Origin: Methanobacteriota archaeon
GTDB taxonomy: Archaea; Thermoplasmatota; Poseidoniia; Poseidoniales; Thalassarchaeaceae
Length of the DNA: 43,222 nt
Assembly: GCA_004195615.1 (NCBI GenBank)
Contig: PSPW01000009.1
Location: 44,611-87,832, forward strand
Reading direction: 5' to 3'
Part shown: in pieces, positions 25,949 through 34,930 of the stretch
Layout: each line of letters starts with the position of its first letter
Position numbering within the stretch: position 1 is the first letter of the stretch
Made by a program: the position numbers and the translations under genes
Notes under the pieces: model-generated
Database searches by the model: none
Told to the model about the DNA's origin: nothing
Seen by the model: only the letters and a program-made list of their open reading frames with translations

Positions 25949-25996
25949 AACTCTGGCCAACGAATGCCTCTTACGAAGAGCACCCCTAGCATCACC

Positions 25997-27211
25997 ATGA
26001 GTGAGGACTGGCGTGATATTGATATCGCAAATCCCACAGAGGAGCACGCAATGCTCCGCGAGATGGTGCGGAAGTTCGTCAAGGATCGGGTCGAACCACA
26101 GGCCCTGGAGAACAATCGAGACGAGAGATTCAACCTGCAACTTTTCCGCGAGATGGGGGAGATGGGGCTCCTAGGCCTCACAGCTCCGCCTGAGTTCGGT
26201 GGTTCTGGGATGGATGCCACGTCGGTCGCCATAGTGAATGAGGAGCTCTCTTACTCGGATCCAGGTCTGTGCCTCGCGTTCCTCGCCCATGACCAACTAT
26301 TCGTGAACAACCTCGTTCACAGCGGGACAGCCGACCAGAAGGAGAGGATCATACCCAAGGTGTGCAGCGGTGAGTGGATTGGTTGCCTGGCGATGAGCGA
26401 GCCCGACTACGGCACCGATGTCCTTGGGATGCAGACCAATGCAGTTCAGTCCGACGACGGTTCATGGGTCATCAACGGGAGGAAGATGTGGATAACAAAC
26501 GGAATCATCGACGAAGATGGGACTCCTGCCGATGTCGTCTGGCTCTATGCAAGGACCGGAACTGACGAGAGGGGCAGGGCCGAGCTCACAACATTCCTAG
26601 TAGAGAGGGGGATGGAAGGATTCTCAGCCGGGCAGAAGATTACCGACAAGCTTGGGATGAGGTCCAGCACAACGGCAGAGCTCGTATTCGAGGACTGCGT
26701 AGTCCCAGCGGAGAACGTCGTAGGCGATCCGGGAGAGTCTATGATTCACCTAATGAGGAATCTGGAGCACGAGAGGGTCGGCCTCGCTGCCATGAGCATA
26801 GGCATCGCTAGGAGGTGCTTGGCAGACATGAACGGCTATGCCTCCGAGAGGGAGGCATTCGGCAAGCAGATCAGGGACTTCGGACAGATTCAGCGTCACA
26901 TAGGGGAGTCATGGGCCGAGTACAGGGCCATGCGGGCCTACGTATACGACACGGCAAGACGGATCAAACTCTCCGAGGCGGGGCATAGGCTGGATTCAGA
27001 CGGTGTCAAGCTGTTTGCCACCACTGCGGCCAAGAACATTGCCGACAGGGCCATCCAGGTGATGGGTGGTTACGGCTACGTGGGCGAGTATGTAGTAGAG
27101 AGGATGTGGAGGGATGCCAAGCTCCTGGAGATAGGTGGCGGAACCCTTGAGAGCCACCAGAAGAACATCACTAAGGATCTGGAGAGAGATTCGAGCGTAA
27201 TCGATGACTAA
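25997..27211 (+). CDS. Acyl-CoA dehydrogenase, isovaleryl/short-chain type
   Basis: This flavoenzyme forms a trans-2,3 double bond in acyl-CoA during beta-oxidation or leucine breakdown, passing electrons to ETF. From the ATG at 25997 (M-S-E-D-W) it has 404 residues; 25964 is an alternative 11 codons earlier. Family motifs include A-M-S-E-P-D-Y-G-T-D, W-I-T-N-G, D-K-L-G-M-R-S-S-T-T-A-E-L-V-F-E-D, R-E-A-F-G-K-Q-I and M-G-G-Y-G-Y. The Glu at bases 26771-26773, in L-E-H-E-R-V-G-L-A, aligns with the catalytic base of isovaleryl-CoA dehydrogenase (L-E-R), so an isovaleryl-like substrate is plausible. Its TAA abuts the stop of the opposite gene at 27212. Confidence 0.93.
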   Translation: MSEDWRDIDIANPTEEHAMLREMVRKFVKDRVEPQALENNRDERFNLQLFREMGEMGLLGLTAPPEFGGSGMDATSVAIVNEELSYSDPGLCLAFLAHDQLFVNNLVHSGTADQKERIIPKVCSGEWIGCLAMSEPDYGTDVLGMQTNAVQSDDGSWVINGRKMWITNGIIDEDGTPADVVWLYARTGTDERGRAELTTFLVERGMEGFSAGQKITDKLGMRSSTTAELVFEDCVVPAENVVGDPGESMIHLMRNLEHERVGLAAMSIGIARRCLADMNGYASEREAFGKQIRDFGQIQRHIGESWAEYRAMRAYVYDTARRIKLSEAGHRLDSDGVKLFATTAAKNIADRAIQVMGGYGYVGEYVVERMWRDAKLLEIGGGTLESHQKNITKDLERDSSVIDD

Positions 27212-27613
27212 TCAGTCGACGTCCTCAATTAGGATCATCTTCAATGACCCGTTTGAGGCGCTGTACTTCACCGATTTGAAAGCCACCTTGACCTCCTTGC
27301 CATCGAATGGGTCGATGATGTACGGCTGCCCACCTCTGAACAGTTCCATCATGGACTGGTATTCGGAAACGGATGCCGTGGAAACAACATCGTAAACGGC
27401 AGACTCAGATCCCTCGTCTAGCAAGTCATCGCCCTCTCCCCCTCTGATGACGGTCCTCTGGATTCTTCGTTCAATTTGGATTGTGATTTCTACGCATGGT
27501 AGGGTCAACTCAACCAGATTTTTCTTCTTGGGCTTCAGTAAAGACGACTCTTCCGCCTTCCCCGGTCCCTTCATTGTCAGGCTCAGTGGTCTAACCAGTC
27601 TCTCATCAGCCAT
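27212..27613 (-). CDS. Unknown 133-residue soluble protein
   Basis: I do not recognise this protein. It starts M-A-D-E-R-L-V-R-P-L at 27613; the TTG seven codons upstream is unlikely. It seems all-beta or alpha/beta, with a basic stretch (K-P-K-K-K-N), then L-P-C-V-E-I-T-I-Q-I-E-R-R-I-Q-R and Y-I-I-D-P-F-D-G-K-E-V-K-V-A-F-K-S-V-K-Y. No signal peptide or membrane segment. AT-rich sequence 20-35 nt upstream (T-G-A-T-T-A-A-T-T-G-A-T) can serve as promoter. It converges on the acyl-CoA dehydrogenase gene with zero gap. Confidence 0.75.
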   Translation of the reverse strand: MADERLVRPLSLTMKGPGKAEESSLLKPKKKNLVELTLPCVEITIQIERRIQRTVIRGGEGDDLLDEGSESAVYDVVSTASVSEYQSMMELFRGGQPYIIDPFDGKEVKVAFKSVKYSASNGSLKMILIEDVD

Positions 27614-27674
27614 ACCACTCGACTCCTGTATCAATTAATCAACATTGCATGTGTATTGAACTCAATTATATTCA

Positions 27675-27773
27675 CTAGAATGGTGATTTCTTCGCCATCA
27701 TCCCTAGTGCAATGTGAACTACTGAGGCAACAGGCAGAAGCTCGTTGAAGGACTCATAATGTTCATCGGCCAT
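27675..27773 (-). CDS. Possible 32-residue small protein
   Basis: ATG at 27773 to TAG at 27675-27677. The product begins M-A-D-E-H-Y and has an amphipathic stretch P-V-A-S-V-V-H-I-A-L-G-M-M-A. It lies just downstream of tRNA-Gln on the same strand. Its 3' end overlaps an inverted repeat (CACTAG at 27674-27679, CTAGTG farther along, with inner ATGGTG/CGCCAT), so this stretch might instead be a structured RNA. No clear ribosome-binding site is seen. The rest of 27635-27828 shows nothing else. Confidence 0.25.
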   Translation of the reverse strand: MADEHYESFNELLPVASVVHIALGMMAKKSPF

Positions 27774-27828
27774 GGTTCTCTAGTTGCCGGATTGGCTAGT
27801 CTTTTGTTCAACTGTCAGTTGTCTAATT

Positions 27829-27904
27829 TGGTAGTCCCGCCCGGATTCGAACCAGGGTCCCCGGGACCAAAACCCGAGATGATGGACCACTACACTACGG
27901 GACT
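27829..27904 (-). tRNA. tRNA-Gln (anticodon UUG)
   Basis: On minus: acceptor AGTCCCG with CGGGACT, D-arm GTGTAGTGG, anticodon stem TCGGG/CCCGG around loop TTTTGGT (anticodon TTG), T-arm GGTTCGAATCC, discriminator A, encoded CCA. No intron. In archaea Gln-tRNA is normally made by the GatDE route from Glu-tRNA; those genes are not in this window. Confidence 0.96.
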
Positions 27905-27930
27905 CCGACCCTCCCTTTGTGTCCCGACTC

Positions 27931-27938
27931 TTGTATTT
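27931..27938. promoter_or_regulatory. TATA-like element shared by tRNA-Gln and the subtilase gene
   Basis: TTGTATTT (AAATACAA on minus) is centred 30 nt before the tRNA-Gln 5' end and about 56 nt before the GTG at 27991. It is the only AT-rich element between these divergent genes and could serve both. Confidence 0.45.
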
Positions 27939-27990
27939 GACGGGGCGCCAAGCCGTCAATATCAAGCACCAATCTCCTCGCCATCGACTC

Positions 27991-30900
27991 GTGCGTCGCA
28001 GACTCGTACTAGTCGTTTTGGCATTGCTACTATCCTCTTCATTCCCATCTATCGCATCCGATGGCCTCCCGAACAACGCCCCCTTTTCGGGAGAAACTAA
28101 TTTGCCATCCACAGACGAGGTGCTTCCTTTTGCTAACCCCTGGATCGACGACTCTTTACAGCAGAGGGTCGATTCTGGCCAGGAGAGAGTCTGGGTAACT
28201 GCCATCACCCGTTCGCTTGGACACTTGGATACATGGCAGAGGCAGGTGGGGGCAATCGAGAGGCAAGCACCTCCCGGGCCAGGAGAATCAATGACCCAAT
28301 ACGACCTCATATCTCAGGGGATAGATCACCGTACCTTCTGGACCAACTCCAGCTATCTCCCCAAACTCATCTCAGTCCCGGGGATAATCGCCATACTGGA
28401 CGCCGAGAAATCACCCGAGCCATACGGGGTCATGCCGACGGAACCCGCACCTAACACCGTCAGATCAGGCGAGATCCATGGTGCCAATGACGCGTGGGAG
28501 ATGGGCTACTCGGGCGAGGGCCTAATCGTCGCTGTGGCTGACACCGGAGTTGACTTCGGTCATCCTGACCTGAATGGGACCCAAGCCAGGGTCGGATACG
28601 ACAATTCCACGTACTACGGCTGGCCGCTGATGTTCGATCACAACAGCATGTATACATGGATGGTGGATGGCAAGGCATACCCGGAGTCTAGTACGTGGTA
28701 CGCGGACACTTCTACCATCGATTTCGACAATGACAGCAATGGTCTTCTGGACGAGTCTGGATTCAACATCTCAGGAGTGAACGTATCCATCTCAGGAGAG
28801 TACCACCTTGGAGAGCATCCAGATTGGAAGCTCCAGGACAAGGTGGGCGGTGACGTGCTCATTCTGGTTGTCGACGACAGGATTTCCGGACTTTACGAGA
28901 CCGTCTGGCCCGATACGGACAGGGACGAATGGTTCGGGAACGAGACCCCTATGCGCCCCGGGGAGGAGACGTCTGGTAGAGATACAGACGGAGATGGTCT
29001 CTGGGACGTATCAGCAGGACTCATCTACTGGGTTTCTGACGGGGTAAACGGAGTCCCGTACGGAGCAACATACTCGGCTAGGCACGGATACTCCGACAGG
29101 ATCGCCGGTCCCGGGAACCTGACCCTGTTCATGCTGGAGTCTGGGAGCCATGGCACCCTATGCGCCAGCGCGATTTCTGCACAGGGGGTCATCGACGATG
29201 GCAGGGTATTGGGAATGGCTCCCAATGCTACGATCTCCTCCATCGGGAACCACTACTCAGGAGGGCACTCATTGGATGCTTGGAGATTCATCGCCGAGGG
29301 CTACGACGGTGATCCAAGCACTCCAGATCAGCCTCACATCGGCTCCTTCTCGTTTGGATACTCCTCCGTTGACGACTCCGGCTCAGATGGGTACTCTTTG
29401 TACTTGGACTGGCTCACTAGAGTGTACAACTCCAATGCCTCATACGCTGTAGCAATAGGCAACGGAGGGCATGGATTCGGGACGACTAAGGTCCCCGGGG
29501 CCGCTCATGGTGTTTTCTCCGTAGGGGCATTCAGTAGCAGGTCCTCTGACTCATGGGGTCAGAGTGCGCCATGGTCCAACAGGGGTCCGAACGTTGTCGG
29601 AAGGATGGATCCTGACATCGTCTCAGTAGGCTGGTCAGCAACAGGTGACATGCCTCTCAATAGCTATGACAACGCAAACCAGGCATGGACAACTTGGGGA
29701 GGAACAAGTCTGGCAACTCCCGTGGTAGCGGGACTACTTGCCCTTGTCGAGGAGGCTTGGATCGAGGAAAGGGGGCAGCATCCAAATTCTCAGGAACTTC
29801 GTGATTTCGTGCTTTCCACAGCCGATGATCGCGGTTACGAACCCTTTGTCCAGGGTGGAGGGTGGATGAATGCCTCGAGGGCGGTAAGGACTCTAGAGGG
29901 GGACAACGGGACATGGACCGCATCTCCTGCCCAATGGAACACCGGATGGTTCCATGGCAAGCACAGGGATGCAAACCTGAATTCGATTCTACCAGGAGAG
30001 TCTCAGACCTTTGACGTTCAGTTCAGCAACCCTAGCGACTCGGAACTTCAGTTGAATCTGACTCCCGTCTCGTTCCAACCACTTGCTCATGAGGTTCTGG
30101 TGTGGAACAGCACAGGTAACGGTACCGGTAACGGGGAGAATGATACGTGGGATGGATATCAGGAAGACAGACCGGATCTCCTAATCCCTCTGCACATCAC
30201 TAACGACTCAATCTACCAACTACCCTCAGAAACCGTGCAGTTCAGAGCGAGGGCGACCATCCAGTACGAGGCTTTCGATCATGATCTCGACAGGTCATCG
30301 ATGGAGAGGGTGTACCTGGAAGTATTCCGATGGAGCGACTTCGATGGCGATGGCGAATATCACAACGACACGGATTCAGACGGAATGGTGGACGAGTCCG
30401 AGTGGGGAGACTCGGAAGAACTCGAGGAAGTCACATACTGGTGGTCTCATGGGCCTCAGGCAGAGGTAAGGATCGGACTGCCGTTCGAGGACGCCAGAGA
30501 CGGACTTCTACTAGGGGTCTGGAGATACGACGCGTCTTCATCGGGACTAGATCCAGTCCGCATTGAAGTGGATTGGACGTCTTTCGGGGTGGCAGAGGAC
30601 GAATGGATTTCAGTAAGCGAGACGGTCCAGATAGACGCAGGTTCGGAACTATCGGTTCCAGTGACTGTTTTCGTCCCGGAGGGAGCGACCCCCGGGCTGC
30701 ACCAGCATGGCATCAAGGTTGAATCTCAACCCGACCTCGATGAGAACATCTCGAGGAGCTGGACCCTTCCAATCGTGACCAATGTCCCATGGGATGGCCC
30801 CTTCTCCTTGCTCCCGAAACCCCTAGATGGCAATCCTGAGAACCAGACCCTATACTCGGAGTCTTGGATCAGCGGGGCTATGCGCTGGGACTGGAGACCA

Positions 30901-33900
30901 GAAAGCGGTGACTGGAGATTCCTGACAGTCGATTGGCCGGAGGAGCTAGATGAGGACGGGGTAGTCATCCTCGACGTCGACTGGGATGACAACCCCTTCA
31001 CCGACATTGACATTCTCTGGCTATCTGAGACTCCTCACGAGTACTTCGACGACGATCCAGATGCATATGGTCCAAGCACCTTCTTCATCGAAGAAAGATC
31101 GGTGAACAACCATGCTACGAGCGGGCAGCACAATTGGGGGACCTATACGGGGACATCTAGGGAGACATTTGCCGTCCCGGCTTCACCTGGGGTGCACCAG
31201 ATGGTTCTCCATACCGCGTTGCACGGAGTCGAGACCAACGACAACCCACTCAACATCTCAGTTGGCTACATCTCCGCCGAGTCATCTGGATTCAGCAGGA
31301 CGGTTTCCGATTGGTCGGAATCAGAGGACAATGAAAGTGCGCTAGTAGTCTCGACAATGCCACTGCCAATCGAAACCGTAACGGCACAGGGGTGGGTCCG
31401 ACCGATTAGTCTGAACAACCAGTCGGCATTTCAGGACGATCCAAACGACAAGATGACCGCATCATGGTGGCACAATGTATCAATCGAGGAAGCAACCGAA
31501 CTGAGCATTTCTATGGATTCGTACGATAGCAGCGACTTGGATCTCTTCCTCTTCCGTGACGATGACGGCGATGGGGTTTTCTCCTCGGGAGAGGAGGTGA
31601 CGAGGTCATGGGGTGGGACCTCATCCGAGTCGATTTCACTGACGGATCCACAGGATGGCCTGTACGGAATCTCTGTCCACGGTTGGTCCGTTGACGGGCA
31701 GTCGTCGAGATTTTGGATTGACATAGAGGTCGTGGCTGGATCCTCTCTCGACGTCCCGTCATTCCACAATCTGAACGAATCCCAAATCGCCAGCATCTGG
31801 CCGGCAGGATCCGATTCTCTCGGAGGCATGGTGCCAGAGGGCGCCCTTGAGCTGAACCTCAGCTTCCAGAGGCCACCGGAAGAGGGCAACTGGACCGGCT
31901 TCATCGACATAGTGCTGGAAGGCGGGGCAATGATCAGACTCCCATACCAGTACGAGCTAATAGAATTGGACCCAGAGATATCATTCACCACGCCACAGAA
32001 CCAAACAGAGACCAATTCCCAGATTCCCCTGAATCTCCACGCTATCGACATCGGAATAGGCTTCAACATCTCCGAACTCTCATGGACATGGCCGTCGAAC
32101 AACACGACCTTCCCCGCCGACTCGGTCTGGGGGCTCGGGACGAACGGTAGTCTCCACGACCTCACACAGGTATGGAATGAGATGGTGAACGATACCGACC
32201 CAGTTCTACTGAGGGAGGCATGGGTGAATGCAACGCTACCTGCATCCGAGCAGTGGTTCCAATTCCACGCCTCGGTGTCAGATGCATCGGGACGATACTC
32301 GGAATCAAACCTCGCAGTGTCCTACGACGCTACATCACCAATGCTCGCAGTGCACGGAATCCCATGGATTTCCGACACGCCTACTCTGGAATACCAGATT
32401 CAAACCGAGCCCGGGTCTCTCTTGATAGTAGACGGGGAAATCACCCTCACCAACGCCACTGGATTCGCAAACATGTCAGCCGAACTCGAAGTATCGTCTA
32501 TGGGGGTCTACGATGATTCCGAGGGAGGGCACTTCTTCTTCCACAATGGGGATCCAAACGTATTCTCGATTTCATCCACTGACAACGCAGGGAACTCTGC
32601 CCACTCATCATTCCAAGTGGTCCACGACCCAAATCCTCCATCGGATGTCTCTTTTATATCTCTGCAGGATCAGGCTTCCTACTCTTACGGGTCGGATGAT
32701 CTCCAATATCCCATTAACATAACAAGCGGCGAGATCATTCTAGAGATTCCCGCGGATGCAAAGGAGTGGTGCGTTTTCGTGCTATACTTCTCATGGGTTC
32801 AGACTTCGGAATGCACACAAGAGAGCGATCTGCCGCCCATTCTCAACGAAAGCACAGGCTTCCCAATCCCGGGGAATTCCCAATACGCCTCTACGAGAAC
32901 GATCTCAGTACCATTGACACTAGACGGTTTGGGAGAGGGGGAAATTAGAATCTCAATCACCTTGGAGGACTGGGCAAGTAATACTCATCAACACAATTGG
33001 TCATTGATGATGGACGCGACCCCTCCCGAGGTTTCCTGGGTCCTCTCTCCGTCCTACGGAGATGCTCTGGGAGACCATATTCAGAACTTGTCTTGGTGGT
33101 CATCCGAGGACGTCACCCTCAGTGTGACGGTAAACGGCGCAGAGCTAACCACCCAAATGGGGATGACAGGCTATCAAGCAGTCATTCTGAACACAACCGG
33201 AACCAAAACCTTCTGCATCCACGCCACTGACCGGACGATCGAGCAGGAGAATCGTAATTCCTTCCACGAGTGCAGGGAGATGGAACTTCCAGAGAGCAAC
33301 TACGACACTGCAGTATCAGGCGATAACCATCCCCTCGTCTCATTAGACAGCGTTGAGATTGTCCTTGATAGGCATCACTCGCAAGAGGTGCGTTGGACCA
33401 GTCTGACCACGGGCGCCACCGGTGTCGTTGACCCCGGAGAGGGGGTCTCTGTGCTATCACTCGAACTAGTGGAGGGGCAGAATGATTTCGTCATCGAGAT
33501 AGATTCTCTCGATAGCACTGACTCTTACTCGATTTCAATAGAGCGTGACTCAACTCCTCCGGCATTGCAGTTCACCGAGGAGTCATACCATGGTTCGACT
33601 CTCACCACCCTCAGGGAAATCTCGGGGGAATGCGAGCCAGGGCTACTAGTCAGAATCAGCAGCCAAGTACAATCACGTGACATCATTTGCCCCGAAAGCG
33701 GTCAGTTCCACCTCAACATCACTGTCCCCGGAGTCCAGGGGCAGCATGTCATCGAGGGATTTTCCATGGACACGGCGAAGAACACCAAATCCCATCAAAT
33801 CGAGGTGCTCAAGCAAGATTGGGTGGATTGGGCCATTGATGATGCTCAGTCTTCAGGGACAATGCTATGGGTCTTTTCACTCGGAACCATTTCCCTGCTC

Positions 33901-33960
33901 TCAGTGATTGTGGTATTGACTCTGAGGTTCTCAAGGAGAGGGATTCGTAGGACGGAATAG
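27991..33960 (+). CDS. Giant membrane-anchored subtilisin-like serine protease (S8)
   Basis: This secreted protease probably degrades extracellular protein from the cell surface. It has 1989 residues from the GTG at 27991, where V-R-R-R-L-V-L-V-V-L-A-L-L-L starts a signal peptide; the GTG at 27919 precedes the TATA-like element and is rejected. The catalytic triad is Asp184 (V-A-D-T-G-V-D), His387 (G-S-H-G-T-L-C-A) and Ser573 (G-G-T-S-L-A-T-P), with the oxyanion Asn491 (A-I-G-N-G-G). About 200 residues separate Asp and His, far more than in classical subtilisins, and the insert carries DTDRD and DTDGDG calcium-type motifs. About 1,380 residues of beta-rich repeats follow, including a PPC-like unit (D-L-D-L-F-L-F-R-D-D-D-G-D-G). 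A C-terminal helix (T-M-L-W-V-F-S-L-G-T-I-S-L-L-S-V-I-V-V-L) with R-R-G-I-R-R anchors it. Confidence 0.92.
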   Translation: MRRRLVLVVLALLLSSSFPSIASDGLPNNAPFSGETNLPSTDEVLPFANPWIDDSLQQRVDSGQERVWVTAITRSLGHLDTWQRQVGAIERQAPPGPGESMTQYDLISQGIDHRTFWTNSSYLPKLISVPGIIAILDAEKSPEPYGVMPTEPAPNTVRSGEIHGANDAWEMGYSGEGLIVAVADTGVDFGHPDLNGTQARVGYDNSTYYGWPLMFDHNSMYTWMVDGKAYPESSTWYADTSTIDFDNDSNGLLDESGFNISGVNVSISGEYHLGEHPDWKLQDKVGGDVLILVVDDRISGLYETVWPDTDRDEWFGNETPMRPGEETSGRDTDGDGLWDVSAGLIYWVSDGVNGVPYGATYSARHGYSDRIAGPGNLTLFMLESGSHGTLCASAISAQGVIDDGRVLGMAPNATISSIGNHYSGGHSLDAWRFIAEGYDGDPSTPDQPHIGSFSFGYSSVDDSGSDGYSLYLDWLTRVYNSNASYAVAIGNGGHGFGTTKVPGAAHGVFSVGAFSSRSSDSWGQSAPWSNRGPNVVGRMDPDIVSVGWSATGDMPLNSYDNANQAWTTWGGTSLATPVVAGLLALVEEAWIEERGQHPNSQELRDFVLSTADDRGYEPFVQGGGWMNASRAVRTLEGDNGTWTASPAQWNTGWFHGKHRDANLNSILPGESQTFDVQFSNPSDSELQLNLTPVSFQPLAHEVLVWNSTGNGTGNGENDTWDGYQEDRPDLLIPLHITNDSIYQLPSETVQFRARATIQYEAFDHDLDRSSMERVYLEVFRWSDFDGDGEYHNDTDSDGMVDESEWGDSEELEEVTYWWSHGPQAEVRIGLPFEDARDGLLLGVWRYDASSSGLDPVRIEVDWTSFGVAEDEWISVSETVQIDAGSELSVPVTVFVPEGATPGLHQHGIKVESQPDLDENISRSWTLPIVTNVPWDGPFSLLPKPLDGNPENQTLYSESWISGAMRWDWRPESGDWRFLTVDWPEELDEDGVVILDVDWDDNPFTDIDILWLSETPHEYFDDDPDAYGPSTFFIEERSVNNHATSGQHNWGTYTGTSRETFAVPASPGVHQMVLHTALHGVETNDNPLNISVGYISAESSGFSRTVSDWSESEDNESALVVSTMPLPIETVTAQGWVRPISLNNQSAFQDDPNDKMTASWWHNVSIEEATELSISMDSYDSSDLDLFLFRDDDGDGVFSSGEEVTRSWGGTSSESISLTDPQDGLYGISVHGWSVDGQSSRFWIDIEVVAGSSLDVPSFHNLNESQIASIWPAGSDSLGGMVPEGALELNLSFQRPPEEGNWTGFIDIVLEGGAMIRLPYQYELIELDPEISFTTPQNQTETNSQIPLNLHAIDIGIGFNISELSWTWPSNNTTFPADSVWGLGTNGSLHDLTQVWNEMVNDTDPVLLREAWVNATLPASEQWFQFHASVSDASGRYSESNLAVSYDATSPMLAVHGIPWISDTPTLEYQIQTEPGSLLIVDGEITLTNATGFANMSAELEVSSMGVYDDSEGGHFFFHNGDPNVFSISSTDNAGNSAHSSFQVVHDPNPPSDVSFISLQDQASYSYGSDDLQYPINITSGEIILEIPADAKEWCVFVLYFSWVQTSECTQESDLPPILNESTGFPIPGNSQYASTRTISVPLTLDGLGEGEIRISITLEDWASNTHQHNWSLMMDATPPEVSWVLSPSYGDALGDHIQNLSWWSSEDVTLSVTVNGAELTTQMGMTGYQAVILNTTGTKTFCIHATDRTIEQENRNSFHECREMELPESNYDTAVSGDNHPLVSLDSVEIVLDRHHSQEVRWTSLTTGATGVVDPGEGVSVLSLELVEGQNDFVIEIDSLDSTDSYSISIERDSTPPALQFTEESYHGSTLTTLREISGECEPGLLVRISSQVQSRDIICPESGQFHLNITVPGVQGQHVIEGFSMDTAKNTKSHQIEVLKQDWVDWAIDDAQSSGTMLWVFSLGTISLLSVIVVLTLRFSRRGIRRTE

Positions 33961-34003
33961 TCCCATCCCAAACCTCATGGCTCTCCCTCCGCTGGAATAA
34001 TCC

Positions 34004-34852
34004 ATGGCAATACAAACAGTTGGAGTCGTTGGCTCCGGGCAGATGGGTAACGGAATCGCACAGGTTGCAGCATGCTGTGGAATGGAAGTTACGATGGTGG
34101 ACATCAAGCAGGAGTACCTAGACCGGGGAGTCTCGGCAATCTCGAACTCACTGGAGAAGCTGGTCTCGAAGGAGAGGATGAGCCGAGAAGACGCAGATTC
34201 GGCATTCTCCCAGATAGATTCGTCTGTGGAATTGGAGTCCCTTTCCGACTGCGACCTAGTTGTGGAGGCAATCCCCGAGATTCCTGAGCTCAAGTTCTCG
34301 ACGTTCAGCAAGCTAGACTCGATTTGCAAGCCTCAAGCAATCCTCGCTAGCAACACCTCTAGCATATCGATTAACGAGATAGCAAGGCACACTAATAGGG
34401 CGGACAGGGTGATTGGAATGCATTTCATGAATCCCGTACCGATAATGAAACTGGTCGAGATAATCAACGGCAGCGAAACCTCCGAGGAAGTGACATCTCA
34501 AGTCGTCTCCGCATCAGAGGAGATGGGAAAAACTCCACTCTCATGCAGTGACTCTCCGGGTTTCGTCAGCAACAGGATCCTCATGCCAATGATCAACGAA
34601 GCGATCCTGACTCTCCAGGAGAGAGTCGCGGAACCCGAGGCAATTGATGGAATCATGAAGCTAGGGATGAATCACCCCATCGGTCCCCTAGCTCTGGCTG
34701 ACCTAATCGGATTGGATACTGTTCTGCACATTATGCATGTGCTGGAGGAGGGGATTGGCAGCGACAAGTACGCCCCAGCAAATCTGCTCGTAGAGATGGT
34801 CGAAAAGGGACAACTAGGACGGAAGACCGGCTCCGGATTCTATCAGTACTAA
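34004..34852 (+). CDS. 3-hydroxyacyl-CoA (3-hydroxybutyryl-CoA) dehydrogenase
   Basis: This 282-residue enzyme oxidises 3-hydroxyacyl-CoA to 3-ketoacyl-CoA with NAD(P), the third step of beta-oxidation (reversible in butyrate-type pathways). The Rossmann loop G-S-G-Q-M-G-N-G-I-A is at residues 10-19. The catalytic dyad is His140 in G-M-H-F-M-N-P and Glu152 in K-L-V-E, the family's 12-residue spacing. S-P-G-F-V-S-N-R-I-L and G-L-D-T-V-L complete the C-terminal helical domain. There is no fused hydratase domain, so it is the single-function short form. It sits alone between two surface-protein genes, 43 bp after the subtilase; a T-rich terminator follows. Confidence 0.95.
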   Translation: MAIQTVGVVGSGQMGNGIAQVAACCGMEVTMVDIKQEYLDRGVSAISNSLEKLVSKERMSREDADSAFSQIDSSVELESLSDCDLVVEAIPEIPELKFSTFSKLDSICKPQAILASNTSSISINEIARHTNRADRVIGMHFMNPVPIMKLVEIINGSETSEEVTSQVVSASEEMGKTPLSCSDSPGFVSNRILMPMINEAILTLQERVAEPEAIDGIMKLGMNHPIGPLALADLIGLDTVLHIMHVLEEGIGSDKYAPANLLVEMVEKGQLGRKTGSGFYQY

Positions 34853-34870
34853 ACCGATGCACTCGCGCGC

Positions 34871-34893
34871 GGTGTGTTTTTTGCACCATTTTT
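34871..34893 (+). terminator. T-rich terminator after the hydroxyacyl-CoA dehydrogenase gene
   Basis: GGTG and CACC flank a T6 run, followed by a T5 run, starting 19 bp after the stop at 34852. A nearly identical element follows the next gene (38605-38620). Oligo-T runs are the usual archaeal intrinsic terminators. Confidence 0.6.
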
Positions 34894-34930
34894 CGCCAAC
34901 CTTCAATACAACCGAGCCTACGGCAAAGTC

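Noticed and set aside
27829-27904. tRNA-Gln (and tRNA-Lys at 24069-24145) as integration site of a mobile element
   Set aside because: No integrase, no duplicated tRNA 3' end, and no change of gene type next to either tRNA.
34874-34930. GTG at 34874 as start of the PPC/TSP3 protein
   Set aside because: It lies inside the T-rich terminator of the preceding gene, and the signal peptide fits the ATG at 34931 or 34949.
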